Counted from the first letter of the stretch, positions 35,801-44,316 are shown. The stretch: 64,000 nt of DNA from Deltaproteobacteria bacterium (GCA_029555025.1 JAKPTZ010000102.1:36367-100366); one strand, 5' to 3'. Notes: a model not told the origin generated them from the sequence alone. Translations and numbers: made by a program.

Positions 35801-38800
35801 TCCTGATGGATGCAGTTGCCGTTGGCGCCGTCGCACCAGTCGTTGGTGCACGGGTTTTCGTCATCGCAACTGGTCGGCACGAACGTGCATTCACCAGTGA
35901 GTTCGTCGCACTCGTTGTCGGTGCAAAGGTCGAAGTCCTCGCACTTGGTCTGGAAGATGCACAACCCGGTGTTCGGATCGCATTCGTCAAGCGTGCAGAC
36001 GGTGTCGTCGTTGCATTCGACCGTCAGTTCGTTGATGACTTCGCCCGTGATCGGGTCGCAGTAGTCCGTCGTGCATTTGTTGTTGTCGTCGGTATCGACC
36101 GCGATGTACTGGCATTCGCCGCTTTCAAGGTCACAGCGGTCGATGGTGCAGGGATCCAGGTCATCGGCGCACTTCGGCCTGTTCACGCATCCGGTTACCG
36201 GGTCGCAGTAGTCGATCGTGCACGGGGAAGCGTCGTCGCAATTGACGGGCTTCATGAAGCAGTTTCCGGTCGGCGGGTTGCACAGATCTTCCGTGCACGG
36301 GTTGCCGTCGCTGCAGTCGCGCGGCGCATAGACGCAGCCGCCCTGATCCTCGTCGCAGTAGTCGGCGCCGCTTCCGATTTCGCCGGTGCACAGGTTGCCG
36401 TCGTTGCAGACCGAAACCAGGTGGTAACAGACCTCGTTCTCAAGGTCGCAAAGGTCGTCGGTGCAGGCAAGTCCGTCGTCGCAGATGACGTCGGATGGCG
36501 AGAAACACTGAACGCAGGTATCGTCCTCGACGTGGAGGCATGTCCCGGTCACCGAATCGCAACTGTCGGTGGTGCATCCGTTCAGGTCGTCGCAGTCCTT
36601 GTCCTTCAGTTCGCAGTTTCCGTTGAGCGGGTTGCATTCACCAAGGATGCACAGGTTGACCGGATCCCCGTTGCAGACCTTTTCGTTGAATACGCATTGG
36701 CCGTTTGCGGGATCGCAGTAGTCGTTCGTGCAGGCATTGAAGTCGTTGCAGACCTGGATGGCGTTGATGCAGTTACCGGTTCCGGTGTCACAGGCATCAA
36801 TCGTGCACGGGTTGTTGTCGTTGCAGTCCTTCGGGAGGAACTGGCACTTGCCGGTCGCCCTGACGCAAGAATCGATGGTGCAGCCGTTTCCGTCATCGCA
36901 GTACTTCGGAGTGTTGACGCAATTGCCCGTCGCGTATTCGCACAGATCCTCGGTGCAGGGGTTGTCGTCGTTGCACGACTTCCTGTCGTTGATGCAGCCG
37001 GTTGCCGGGTTGCATGAATCGGTCGTGCACCTGTCTCCGTCGTTGCAGTCCAGGGGCGCGTGTTCGCATACGCCGGTGGCCTGGTTGCAGGAATCCGCCG
37101 TGCACTTGTTGCCGTCCTCGCAGTCCTTCGGCTTGGCCACGCATCCGCCGCGGACGACGTCGCAGACATCGTCGGTGCACGGATTCGCGTCCGGGGTGCA
37201 GACGACCGGCACATGGGAAATTTCGCCGGTAATCGGGTTGCAGGAGTCGATCGTGCAGACGTTCTGGTCGTCAACCGGGGCCGGCGGGTTGTAGCAGAGC
37301 GCCGTGTCCTGGTCGCACAGGTCAAGGCTGCACGGGTCGCCGTCGCTGCAGTCCTTCATGTTGTTTACGCACTGCCCGTTCGCCGGGTCGCAGTAGTCGG
37401 CCGTGCAGATGTTGCCGTCGTCGCAGAAGACAGGCTTGTACATGCACAGACCGGTTCCGGTGTCGCACGAGTCGATCGTGCACTTCATGTTGTCGTTACA
37501 GTCCTTCGGCAGGTGACGGACAAATCCCGAAACCGGGTCGCACTGATCGATCGTGCACGGATTGTCGTCATCGACATCGACCGGCTCGTTCACGCACGCC
37601 CCGCTGAACGGGTTGCAGTAGTCGGCGGTGCACGGGTCGGTGTCTGCGCACTGCAGTTCCTGGTTCACGCAGCGCCCCGTCACGTCGTCGCAGTAATCGA
37701 CGGTGCAAAGGTTGTAGTCCTCGCAGGACTTTTCGGTATTTACGCAGCCGGCGGCGGTCCTGCACTCGTCAACGGTGCACGGGTCGCCGTCGTTGCAGTC
37801 CCTTGGCGCCACCACACAGACGCCGGTTGCCGGATCGCAGGAGTCGGTGGTGCAGTTGTTGCCGTCGTTACATGTACGCGGCGTGTTGACGCACGCGCCG
37901 GTTCCGGTATCGCACGTATCCTGGGTGCACGCGTCGTTGTCGTTGCACGACTTCGGCACGAACTGGCAGTCGCCGGTGTACTGCGAGCACGAATCGACCG
38001 TGCACGGGTTGTTGTCGTTGCAGACCTTGTTCGTGTACTGGCACTTCGTGGAAATGCACTGCGCCGTCGTACACGCGTTGTGGTCGTCGCACTCGGAGAC
38101 GTTGGTGCAGTTGATCGGCTGGTTGACGCAACCGATTCCTGGCACGCAAAGGTCGGTCGTGCCGGCAAGTCCGTCGTCGCAGTCAACCGGGTTGAACCGG
38201 CATCCGCCGGCGGCCGGCGAGCAGTTGTCCCACGTGCAGGGGTCGCCGTCGTCGCAGTTGACGGTCCTGTAGGTGCATCCGCAGGAAAGCGGGTCGCAGG
38301 TGCCGAGCGTGCACGGGTTGTTGTCGTCGCACGATTCGGGCGAGAACACGCAAACGCCGGTAATCGAGTCGCACCGGTCGCGGGTGCAGCAGTTGCCGTC
38401 GTCGCAGACCTTCCCGGTGTGGACGCAGCCGAGCACCGGATCGCATGAGTCGGTCGTGCAGGCATTGCCGTCGTCGCAGTCGGTCGCGCTTGTGCGGCAT
38501 TCACCCGTCGCCGGGTTGCAGAAATCGTCGGTGCAGGGATTCTTGTCGTTGCACACTATCGGTACATGGCGCGAATCGCCGGTGCGCGGGTCGCAGGAAT
38601 CGACCGTGCACTTGTTGCCGTCGTCATAGACTTCCGGCGAGTGGGTGCAGCCGGTTTCCGGCAGGCATGTGTCGTACGTGCAGGGATCGTTGTCGTTGCA
38701 CGGATTTTCGACGTTCACGCAATCCCCGGTCAGGAAGTCGCAGGAATCGATTGTGCACGGGTTGCCGTCGTCACATGTCCTTGCGACGTTCGTGCACGTT

Positions 38801-41800
38801 CCGTTGGCCGTATCGCACGAGTCGATGGTGCACGGGATGTTGTCGTTGCAGTCCTTCTGGGCGTGCGCGCACAGGCCGGTGGTGCCGTCGCAGGTATCAA
38901 TCGTGCACGGGTTGTTGTCGTTGCATGAAACGGTCGGGAAGTACTTGCATACGCCGTTCGGGATGTCGCATGCCGAGACCACGCACTTGTTCAGGTTGAG
39001 CTGGTCGTAGCATGTCGTATCCGAAACGCAGGCCGGGCAGGCCGGCGGATTCGCGACGTACTTGAACATGCAGCCCACCATCGGGTCGCATGAATCGACG
39101 GTGCAGGGATTGGTGTCCTTGCATGACGAAGTCGTATCGACGTGGCGGCATCCGGTGGCCGGGTCGCAGGTGTCCAGCGTGCAGACGTTTCCGTCGTTGC
39201 AGTCTATCGTTTCGTTACGGCAGTTGCCCCACGAATCGATCCTGTCGGCAGTGCACGCGTTGCCGTCGTCGCAGTCCTTTTCGCGATAGACGCACAGGCC
39301 GGTCGCAGGCGCGCATTCGCCGACAAATCCGACCGTTGTCGGGACGCATTCCTTTTCGTCGTGGTAGCAGCCGCCGTCGAAGGTCGAGCAGACGTCGGTG
39401 GTGCACAGGTTTCCGTCGTCGCAGTCCTTTGTCGGGTGCCTGCAGAGGCCGGTCGCCGCATCACAGACATCGACGGTGCACAGGTTGTTGTCGTCGCAAG
39501 CTTCCGGCACCGAGACGCACAGCCCCGTCGTCACGTCGCAGTAATCCTTTGTGCACTTGTCGTTGTCGCTGCAGTTCTTGTCGTCGTACCTGCAGAATCC
39601 CGTAATCGGATCGCAGGAGTCGCGGGTGCACGGGTTCTTGTCGTCGCAGACCTGGATCCTGTGGGTGCACGAACCGGAAGTCGAGTCGCACACGTCGTCG
39701 GTGCAGGCATTGCTGTCGTCGCAATTCTTGAAGCGGAACACGCATCCGCCGATCTGTTCGTCGCAGGTGTCGGTGGTGCACAGGTTGCCGTCGTCGCACG
39801 GCAGCGGGTTGTGCTGGCACTTGCCGGTCACGGGGTTGCACTGATCGACGGTGCAGGCCAGGCCGTCGTCGCACGGGACGACGATGTCATAGAAGCAGAC
39901 GCCGGTTCCGGTGTTGCATTTTCCCTTGACGCAGTTGTTGCCAAGGACGTTGCAGTCATTGTCGTTGGCGCAGGTGAAGGTCTTGCAAGCTGCCGGTCCC
40001 TCGGGATCGGTGTTCCGGTAGGGCAGGAAGATGCATCCGCCACCGTCTGAGTCGCAGGAATCGGTCGTGCAGCGATCGCCGTCCGAGCACCAGGCCGTCG
40101 TGTGGGCGCACGAGCCGGTCGGCGAACATGTGTCGATCGTGCATGGATCGAAGTCGTCGCACATGGTCGGGCGGTGTTCGCACTTTCCGGTCACCGGGTT
40201 GCACAGATCCAGCGTGCAGGGATTGTTGTCCTCGCAGTCCTTCGGGATGAAGTCGCAGGAACTGGGAACCCTGGTCTTGTTGCACGAGTCGGTCGTGCAC
40301 GGGTTGTTGTCGTTGCACTGGTTGTCCCTTACGCAGCCTTCGCCGTTGCAAGGGGGCCAGGGGTTAATCCAGTGCGAGCACCCCAGGCCGTCGACACAGG
40401 TGTCTTCGGTGCACTGGTTTCCATCGTCGCAGTCAACCGGCACCCATACGCAGACGCCGCTGCTGGGGCTGCAGTAATCGGTGGTGCAGGGGTTCTGGTC
40501 GTCGCAGTTCTTCGGGGTGAAGACGCAGTTGCCGGTTACCGGATCGCACGTGTCGGCCGTACAGCGCAGGCCGTCCGAGCAGATCTTTTCAACGTGGCTC
40601 ATGCCGGTGTTTTCATTGCAACTGTCGATGGTGCATGCGTTGCCGTCGTCAACTGGCAGGTCGGTCCAGATACACCCACCGGTTGCCGGGTTGCATTCGC
40701 CCGAGTGGCACGGGTTGCCGTCGTCGCACGCAACCGGCTCCCAGATGCACAGGCCCTTCGGATCGGCCAGTTTGTCGCATTTGCCGCGCAGGCACTTGTT
40801 GGACGTGGTGCATTCCCAGTCCTGTCCGTTCGGGCAGTGCTTGCAGTCGGTAATCTTCGTGTGCAGACAACCCTTCACGGCGTCGCATGTGTCCGTCGTG
40901 CACGAATCACCGTCGCTGCAGTCGATTGCCTGGAAATTGCAGTATCCCGTCTGGTCGTTGCAGAAGCCGGTCTTGCACGGGTCGGTGCTGTTTGCGTTGC
41001 ACAGCGCGTCGGAATTCGGATCCGACGGTTCGCATTCGATGCAGCGATCCAGCGGGGCATTCGGGTCTGGCAGGTGCAGGCACTGGCCAGTGCCGTGATC
41101 GCACCTGTCGAGGGTGCAACTGTCGCCGTCGCTGCAACTTGTTTCGAATTCCTCGCAAAGGCCGGTGTTCGTGTTGCAGCGCCCCTGCAGGCAGCCCTTG
41201 TCGCTGACGCAGTCGTCGTTGCTGTCGCACGCGCTCTGCGTTTCGAGATGCTGGCAGCCCAGGCGTACGTCGCACCAGTCCTTGGTGCACGGGTCTGCAT
41301 CGTCGCAGTTGATTGTCCTGTTACGGCAGATTTTGAAAAGAGTGTCCGCGGGATTGACTTCGCAACTGTCGATGGTGCAGGCATTGCTGTCGTTGCAGAC
41401 GCCTTCGGAACCGGTGCAGTCGGTGTAGCAGCCGGGGATCGTCGTAAAGACGCATCCGGTCGAGGGCGAACACTCGTCGAACGTGCACGGATCGCCGTCG
41501 TCGCACGCAAGCGGTGACGAGACGCACAGTCCGGTTACCCCGTTGCAGTATTCGCGAATGGTGCATTTGTTGTTGTCGGCGGCGCATTCCTCGTCGGTCG
41601 TGCAGGTGATAATCGTGGTGTGCAGGCATCCCGAAAGCGGGTCGCAACTGTCGACAGTGTTTTCAAGGCCGTCGTCGCAGTCGAGCTCTTCGTACTGACA
41701 GACCCTGGTTTTTCCGGTGCAGCCCGTTCCGGCGGCCTCGATGCAGGAATCGAGCGTGCAGCGGCTTCCATCGTCGCACTCGACGCTTTCTTCCGGAAGC

Positions 41801-42855
41801 TGGGTCACGTTTTCACAGGAACCGCAGATGCAGCGGTGCTGGCATCCCAGGCTGGAGTCACAGAAGTCCGCGGTGCACGCGTTGGCGTCGTCGCACGTGT
41901 TGGCCTGGTAATCGCAGACGTAGGCCATGCACTTCCCGGCCTCGAGATCGCATTCCGCGCCGTTCGGGCAGGACTGCGTGGCACTGCATTCGTGCGTTCC
42001 GCCGTCGAAAAGCACGGGCTTGCAGTATCCGATCAGGCACTTCGGATCGGGGTTTGTGGCGGCGGTGTTGCAGGCGGCATGGTCACCGGCCGTGCACACC
42101 ACGCATGGTGTAACCGGTTCGTGAACGCACTCGCCGCTGTTGACGCTGCATGAATCCGTCGTGCACTGATTGTAGTCCGAACATGAACGTTCCTGGTTGA
42201 TTACGACGCCCTGGGGGGTGCAGGAGTCGTTGGTGCACGGGTTCTTGTCATCGCATCCGGCGCACGGCTTGCGGAAGCAGACCTTGCCGGAATCCGGAAC
42301 CGGGAATTCGTCGTAATATTCGGGAGAAGTCTGGGGGTTCGGGACGTCGCGGCACGCGTTTTGATCGCAGGGATCCTCGCTGCCGCAATCCGAATCGTTG
42401 ACGCATTCCGTGCACGGCGTTGCACGCAGGTAGATGTGATAGCAGCCGCCGTTTTCGGTCGAGCAGCCGTCCGCCGTGCAGTCGAAGCCGTCGTTGCAGC
42501 TCCTGGGGCCGAAGCCGCAGGTTCCGCCGTCGAGGCATTTGCCAATCTGACAAAGGTTGTCGGGGTCGTCCGGGCAGTCATCGTCAATCTTGCAGCCAGT
42601 CTGGACGTCCTTCGTGTCGGCAACGACATCGCCGGCGACTTCCTCGTCGGCGTCGGGCACGTCGGTTCCGACTTCGTTACCGGTGTCGCGGATGTTTGAA
42701 TCGGTTCCGCCCTGATCGGGACGGATGACGTCGCCAGGAACGTCGTTGGTTACATCCGGTGACCCGAAGTCCGGTCTTTCGTTGCCGCCGCCGCAGGCAA
42801 CCGTCAGAGCGGTGCACACCGCAAGAGCAAGACCGAGAAGATGCTTGTCAGACAT
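32848..42855 (-). CDS. Giant Cys-rich lipoprotein of 3335 residues built from CTDC-type repeats
   Basis: A single uninterrupted frame of 10 kb. The precursor starts MSDKHLLGLALAVCTALTVAC, a lipoprotein signal with lipobox LTVAC and anchor Cys21. An Asp-rich linker (about 22-85) follows. The rest is a tandem array with consensus C-D-D-G-N-x-C-T-x-D-x-C-D-P-x-T-G-x-C-x(5,6), four cysteines per ~25 residues (spacing C-x5-C-x4-C-x6-C). Dividing length by period gives roughly 130 units and over 500 cysteines. This is the Dictyostelium extracellular-matrix repeat pattern (Pfam Dicty_CTDC), also known from Myxococcota. Some units are longer and start like CxxDxDCxxxxxC. A surface-exposed, disulfide-bonded rod is expected. 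AGGAGA precedes the ATG. Function unknown; adhesion or matrix roles are inferred from the repeat. Confidence 0.88.
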   Translation of the reverse strand: MSDKHLLGLALAVCTALTVACGGGNERPDFGSPDVTNDVPGDVIRPDQGGTDSNIRDTGNEVGTDVPDADEEVAGDVVADTKDVQTGCKIDDDCPDDPDNLCQIGKCLDGGTCGFGPRSCNDGFDCTADGCSTENGGCYHIYLRATPCTECVNDSDCGSEDPCDQNACRDVPNPQTSPEYYDEFPVPDSGKVCFRKPCAGCDDKNPCTNDSCTPQGVVINQERSCSDYNQCTTDSCSVNSGECVHEPVTPCVVCTAGDHAACNTAATNPDPKCLIGYCKPVLFDGGTHECSATQSCPNGAECDLEAGKCMAYVCDYQANTCDDANACTADFCDSSLGCQHRCICGSCENVTQLPEESVECDDGSRCTLDSCIEAAGTGCTGKTRVCQYEELDCDDGLENTVDSCDPLSGCLHTTIITCTTDEECAADNNKCTIREYCNGVTGLCVSSPLACDDGDPCTFDECSPSTGCVFTTIPGCYTDCTGSEGVCNDSNACTIDSCEVNPADTLFKICRNRTINCDDADPCTKDWCDVRLGCQHLETQSACDSNDDCVSDKGCLQGRCNTNTGLCEEFETSCSDGDSCTLDRCDHGTGQCLHLPDPNAPLDRCIECEPSDPNSDALCNANSTDPCKTGFCNDQTGYCNFQAIDCSDGDSCTTDTCDAVKGCLHTKITDCKHCPNGQDWECTTSNKCLRGKCDKLADPKGLCIWEPVACDDGNPCHSGECNPATGGCIWTDLPVDDGNACTIDSCNENTGMSHVEKICSDGLRCTADTCDPVTGNCVFTPKNCDDQNPCTTDYCSPSSGVCVWVPVDCDDGNQCTEDTCVDGLGCSHWINPWPPCNGEGCVRDNQCNDNNPCTTDSCNKTRVPSSCDFIPKDCEDNNPCTLDLCNPVTGKCEHRPTMCDDFDPCTIDTCSPTGSCAHTTAWCSDGDRCTTDSCDSDGGGCIFLPYRNTDPEGPAACKTFTCANDNDCNVLGNNCVKGKCNTGTGVCFYDIVVPCDDGLACTVDQCNPVTGKCQHNPLPCDDGNLCTTDTCDEQIGGCVFRFKNCDDSNACTDDVCDSTSGSCTHRIQVCDDKNPCTRDSCDPITGFCRYDDKNCSDNDKCTKDYCDVTTGLCVSVPEACDDNNLCTVDVCDAATGLCRHPTKDCDDGNLCTTDVCSTFDGGCYHDEKECVPTTVGFVGECAPATGLCVYREKDCDDGNACTADRIDSWGNCRNETIDCNDGNVCTLDTCDPATGCRHVDTTSSCKDTNPCTVDSCDPMVGCMFKYVANPPACPACVSDTTCYDQLNLNKCVVSACDIPNGVCKYFPTVSCNDNNPCTIDTCDGTTGLCAHAQKDCNDNIPCTIDSCDTANGTCTNVARTCDDGNPCTIDSCDFLTGDCVNVENPCNDNDPCTYDTCLPETGCTHSPEVYDDGNKCTVDSCDPRTGDSRHVPIVCNDKNPCTDDFCNPATGECRTSATDCDDGNACTTDSCDPVLGCVHTGKVCDDGNCCTRDRCDSITGVCVFSPESCDDNNPCTLGTCDPLSCGCTYRTVNCDDGDPCTWDNCSPAAGGCRFNPVDCDDGLAGTTDLCVPGIGCVNQPINCTNVSECDDHNACTTAQCISTKCQYTNKVCNDNNPCTVDSCSQYTGDCQFVPKSCNDNDACTQDTCDTGTGACVNTPRTCNDGNNCTTDSCDPATGVCVVAPRDCNDGDPCTVDECRTAAGCVNTEKSCEDYNLCTVDYCDDVTGRCVNQELQCADTDPCTADYCNPFSGACVNEPVDVDDDNPCTIDQCDPVSGFVRHLPKDCNDNMKCTIDSCDTGTGLCMYKPVFCDDGNICTADYCDPANGQCVNNMKDCSDGDPCSLDLCDQDTALCYNPPAPVDDQNVCTIDSCNPITGEISHVPVVCTPDANPCTDDVCDVVRGGCVAKPKDCEDGNKCTADSCNQATGVCEHAPLDCNDGDRCTTDSCNPATGCINDRKSCNDDNPCTEDLCEYATGNCVNTPKYCDDGNGCTIDSCVRATGKCQFLPKDCNDNNPCTIDACDTGTGNCINAIQVCNDFNACTNDYCDPANGQCVFNEKVCNGDPVNLCILGECNPLNGNCELKDKDCDDLNGCTTDSCDSVTGTCLHVEDDTCVQCFSPSDVICDDGLACTDDLCDLENEVCYHLVSVCNDGNLCTGEIGSGADYCDEDQGGCVYAPRDCSDGNPCTEDLCNPPTGNCFMKPVNCDDASPCTIDYCDPVTGCVNRPKCADDLDPCTIDRCDLESGECQYIAVDTDDNNKCTTDYCDPITGEVINELTVECNDDTVCTLDECDPNTGLCIFQTKCEDFDLCTDNECDELTGECTFVPTSCDDENPCTNDWCDGANGNCIHQDKVCNDGSICTTDSCNPATGECDYVQKDCADGDLCTDDDCNPVDGTCTYLPHDCNDLDPCTADTCLPLLGCQHAEIPDCTPCVEDTDCDDEINCTTDICDVQMGGQCRNFEKICDDLSLCTNDYCEELNGECVYDFICVDGNLCTQDLCDANTGDCNHPPINCSDDNFCTDDYCDEADGSCTHESIVCDDNNKCTTDFCNVASGCIFNEINCSDENQCTVDYCSPDTGLCVRDQLNCNDNNACTNDYCDPLSGCQRTNVNCNDGNVCTADFCDTVSGCINTPNVCDDANKCTIETCNPVTGICDQIPVVCNDNNKCTQDSCDPKTGECIFEETTRCFDLYGCAPGECNPATGACVYDYSGCVRCNNGTCPSDGNVCTNDVCITSVNVCLYEEARCRPESGNLCMVGTCVGLKPNGEPECEGFHELECAPDSNLCTTESCNPATGLCGSTALNCDDGLKCTTDSCSRSTGLCVNEPIVCPELPNWKCSAPFCNEATGSCDVQAVDCNDGNICTIDSCDDEVGCVYALNEEIEGCTYCTNDLECADADPCTTEYCDLEQNVCYVNTNPCDDGNICTVDTCDAGECSYAPLLCDDNIECTVDFCNPQTGCYTAEYECPDDGDACTEQTCTEETDEAGLPICAVTSITCDDDNPCTDDTCDPLTGCVFTPKVCTPPGGLALCEDYRCNQETGTCLVMEKDCSTTNMCSFGYCEASTGLCKEQLSPECQGCQTAAQCDDFDRCTTDICQLGINGIRYCTHEPVNCEDGVLCTTDYCNPDNGNCVNESNCEDDNNPCTVDSCNTETGTCLYTEKDCNDDDICTTEECNPETGFCVYTPINSCCETAADCNDGNNCTQDICPQDTNRCLNTNVVCEDFDDCTNDYCDPATGQCKFDKIFGCCTRDSDCDDGKYCTDDSCNQSTKTCRNVNKTCRTDYNTCTKDECSNEQEKCVYTPIPGCCRYNRDCDDGNPCTYDDCLYNNTCKYTNICG
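32860..42600 (-). repeat. Tandem ~75-bp coding repeats inside the giant lipoprotein gene
   Basis: The ~25-codon unit repeats along almost the whole gene. Most copies have diverged in DNA, but short runs are identical: the plus-strand 19-mer GTGCACGGGTTGTTGTCGT occurs at 36803, 38000, 38309, 38903 and 40295. Boundaries are approximate; the first ~85 codons of the gene are not repetitive. Confidence 0.85.
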
Positions 42856-42904
42856 GGCGTTTCTCCTGAACCTGAAGAATCCAATGGATGCATAAGAAAG
42901 CCCC

Positions 42905-42924
42905 CGTCGGGACTTAATCCGACG
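42905..42924. promoter_or_regulatory. Dyad CGTCGG-N8-CCGACG upstream of the giant gene
   Basis: A perfect 6-bp inverted repeat with an 8-bp core, 50 bp before the giant-gene ATG, in the 267-bp divergent gap. It could be an mRNA hairpin or protein site; no T tract follows on either strand. Confidence 0.3.
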
Positions 42925-42951
42925 TACGCCTACCCCCGGGCATACGCAGCT

Positions 42952-42980
42952 TGATAAGTTTATCAGAATTTTCCCGGGAA
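42952..42980. promoter_or_regulatory. Two adjacent palindromes, TGATAA-GT-TTATCA and TTCCCGGGAA
   Basis: A perfect 14-bp dyad at 42952-42965 and a perfect 10-bp palindrome at 42971-42980 lie about 100-125 bp before the giant-gene start. They may be operators for the divergent pair of genes; this is inferred only from symmetry and position. Confidence 0.3.
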
Positions 42981-43030
42981 TAAAAAGGGTTATTCGCAGG
43001 TTAATCGATGCTTTCTACAGCCGCGGGGCT

Positions 43031-43059
43031 TTGAATCGGACGGGACTTGTATTTATAAT
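43031..43059 (+). promoter_or_regulatory. Predicted sigma-70 promoter of the small periplasmic protein gene
   Basis: TTGAAT (43031-43036), a 17-bp spacer and a perfect TATAAT (43054-43059) lie 63 bp before the ATG at 43123. Confidence 0.6.
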
Positions 43060-43122
43060 CAACGGTGCCGTCGATGAATCGACCAGGCGTGGTCGTTTCG
43101 TCCTTTTCCCGGAGGTGGAATC

Positions 43123-43581
43123 ATGAAGTCAATTGCCGTTTCGATTGCCCTGTCTTTGTTTGCATGCCTGATGCCATTTTCGGTTCATGCGCAGTCAGCG
43201 GGCGAGGAGGTTGCTCCCGAACTGTTCGAACTGGGCGAAATCCAGGTCAAGTTCACTAACACCGACTATCCTTCGGTAAGGCTCGACGGCGAGTCCTGGG
43301 AAGAAACGGAGTACACCCAGGATGGTCGCAGGGTATCCCTTCATCGGGTCAACAGGATGTCCCAGCACGTCGTGAAGGCGATTCCCAATGTTCCCGGTTT
43401 CGAGGAGGCCGAGGTCGTGATAGAGCCGGCCGACTGGAAGCTTGTGAAGGTCAACAAGCTGGATCGGGCGTGGAAAGTCGAGAAGTCGCTGACATTCAAG
43501 AAGAAGCCTGTCGAGCCGAAAAAGCCGGCCCCGCCTCCCGCCGAGGACGAAGCCGGTGCCGTCGCCCCAGAAGTTCCGTGA
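43123..43581 (+). CDS. Secreted protein of unknown function
   Basis: A 152-residue precursor with a Sec signal peptide ending SVHAQ (cleavage after about residue 23). The mature part is a short mixed alpha/beta region (LGEIQVKFTNTDYPSVRLDG, then ETEYTQDGRRVSLHRV) and a Lys/Pro/Ala/Glu-rich tail of about 30 residues. The wording FTNTDYPSVRLDGESWEE resembles PEGA-like beta modules, which are common in Myxococcota, but the match is not decisive. GGAGGTGG precedes the ATG and a good promoter stands upstream, so it is probably monocistronic and divergent from the giant gene. Confidence 0.65.
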   Translation: MKSIAVSIALSLFACLMPFSVHAQSAGEEVAPELFELGEIQVKFTNTDYPSVRLDGESWEETEYTQDGRRVSLHRVNRMSQHVVKAIPNVPGFEEAEVVIEPADWKLVKVNKLDRAWKVEKSLTFKKKPVEPKKPAPPPAEDEAGAVAPEVP

Positions 43582-43801
43582 AGTTTTCTTGGGCCGTCTT
43601 GCTGCCCCCAGCCCAGTTAAAATCTTCCTGCCGTGAAGGCGCCATGCTTCTGTTGAATCATTCCGGGATCGCAAGGGGTTGCAAGTAGCCAGGAATCGGG
43701 CTGTCGCGTCAGGTTTAAGGGGTGCGGAGACAGTTGTATTGTGCTGCTGGCGACAAGCCGGCACGCGCGGCGACGGGCTGCTGGGTTGAAACAATCCGGG
43801 G

Positions 43802-44080
43802 TCAGGCGCCCTTCAAGGCCTTCTTGGAAGCCTTCAGCGGGTTGACCTTCTTCTGCTCTTCCGCCTTGCGGACGATGTGCGTGCCAAGGTTGCACTGGCC
43901 GAACATCCACTTGGCGGCCGGATCCTTGTACACCTTGCAGAAGGACTTGCCTTCATGCTGGATGGCGTTGGCGCAACCGACGCATTTTTCGACAATCAGG
44001 TACGCGGGGGCGCCGCTGAAGGTCTTTTCGTTGGCGGCAGCGACGATTCGTGCAATGTCTGTTTCCACGGTGGTGCCCAT
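43802..44080 (-). CDS. Small four-cysteine protein, function unknown
   Basis: Ninety-two residues; the ATG at 44080 is preceded by GGAG and starts the conserved-looking part. Four cysteines are arranged as CVGC, FCKVY and QCNLG, a pattern that could bind a metal or an iron-sulfur cluster. The C-terminal 30 residues are Lys-rich. No signal peptide. I do not recognise a family. A longer upstream reading is low-complexity and was not accepted. It shares its direction with the 55-residue basic gene 69 bp upstream. Confidence 0.55.
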   Translation of the reverse strand: MGTTVETDIARIVAAANEKTFSGAPAYLIVEKCVGCANAIQHEGKSFCKVYKDPAAKWMFGQCNLGTHIVRKAEEQKKVNPLKASKKALKGA

Positions 44081-44131
44081 TTCAGTCTCCGTGGCGGGTC
44101 GGCGTGGCCGATCCCGCGGCGTATTACAGGC

Positions 44132-44147
44132 CCCGGTTCGAACCGGG
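44132..44147. repeat. Perfect 16-bp palindrome CCCGGTTCGAACCGGG
   Basis: It starts 1 bp after the stop codon of the small basic gene (minus strand) and may form a hairpin in the transcript. No U-tract follows, so it is not a standard intrinsic terminator. Processing site or weak terminator are possible. Confidence 0.4.
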
Positions 44148-44148
44148 A

Positions 44149-44316
44149 CTACTCGGTCTTGTTCGCAAGCGCGTCCGGCGTATCCAGTCCCAGCATCCGG
44201 CCCACTTCCTGGACCTTGACGTTGTAATCGTGGCGGATTTCCCTCTTGCGACGGGCTCCGGACTTTGTGGCCTTGCGTTTCGTAATCAGCTTCGTCTTCT
44301 TCGTACTTGAAGGCAT
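44149..44316 (-). CDS. Small basic protein, function unknown
   Basis: Fifty-five residues starting MPSSTKKTKLITKRK with AGGAGG upstream. It is very rich in Lys and Arg in its first 35 residues and ends in a short helix (VQEVGRMLGL). The charge suggests nucleic-acid or ribosome binding, as with many small basic bacterial proteins, but no family could be named. It ends in TAG directly before a 16-bp palindrome. Confidence 0.5.
   Translation of the reverse strand: MPSSTKKTKLITKRKATKSGARRKREIRHDYNVKVQEVGRMLGLDTPDALANKTE

Noticed and set aside
32710..41517. Very long open frames on the plus strand opposite the giant lipoprotein gene (for example 32710-35763 and 40102-41517)
   Set aside because: They mirror the repeats of the real gene (runs of Val, Ala, Arg, Asp with the same period). 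They arise because GC-rich codons and the rarity of certain codons keep the antisense frame free of stops. No ribosome binding site or family motif supports them.
32860..42600. CRISPR-like regular repeats
   Set aside because: The period is ~75 bp, the units are coding and diverged, and there is no constant repeat with unique spacers or any cas gene.
44132..44147. Possible tRNA T-arm (GGTTCGAA)
   Set aside because: The stem pairs do not fit a 5-bp arm with a 7-base loop, and no acceptor, D or anticodon arms are nearby; it is a simple palindrome.
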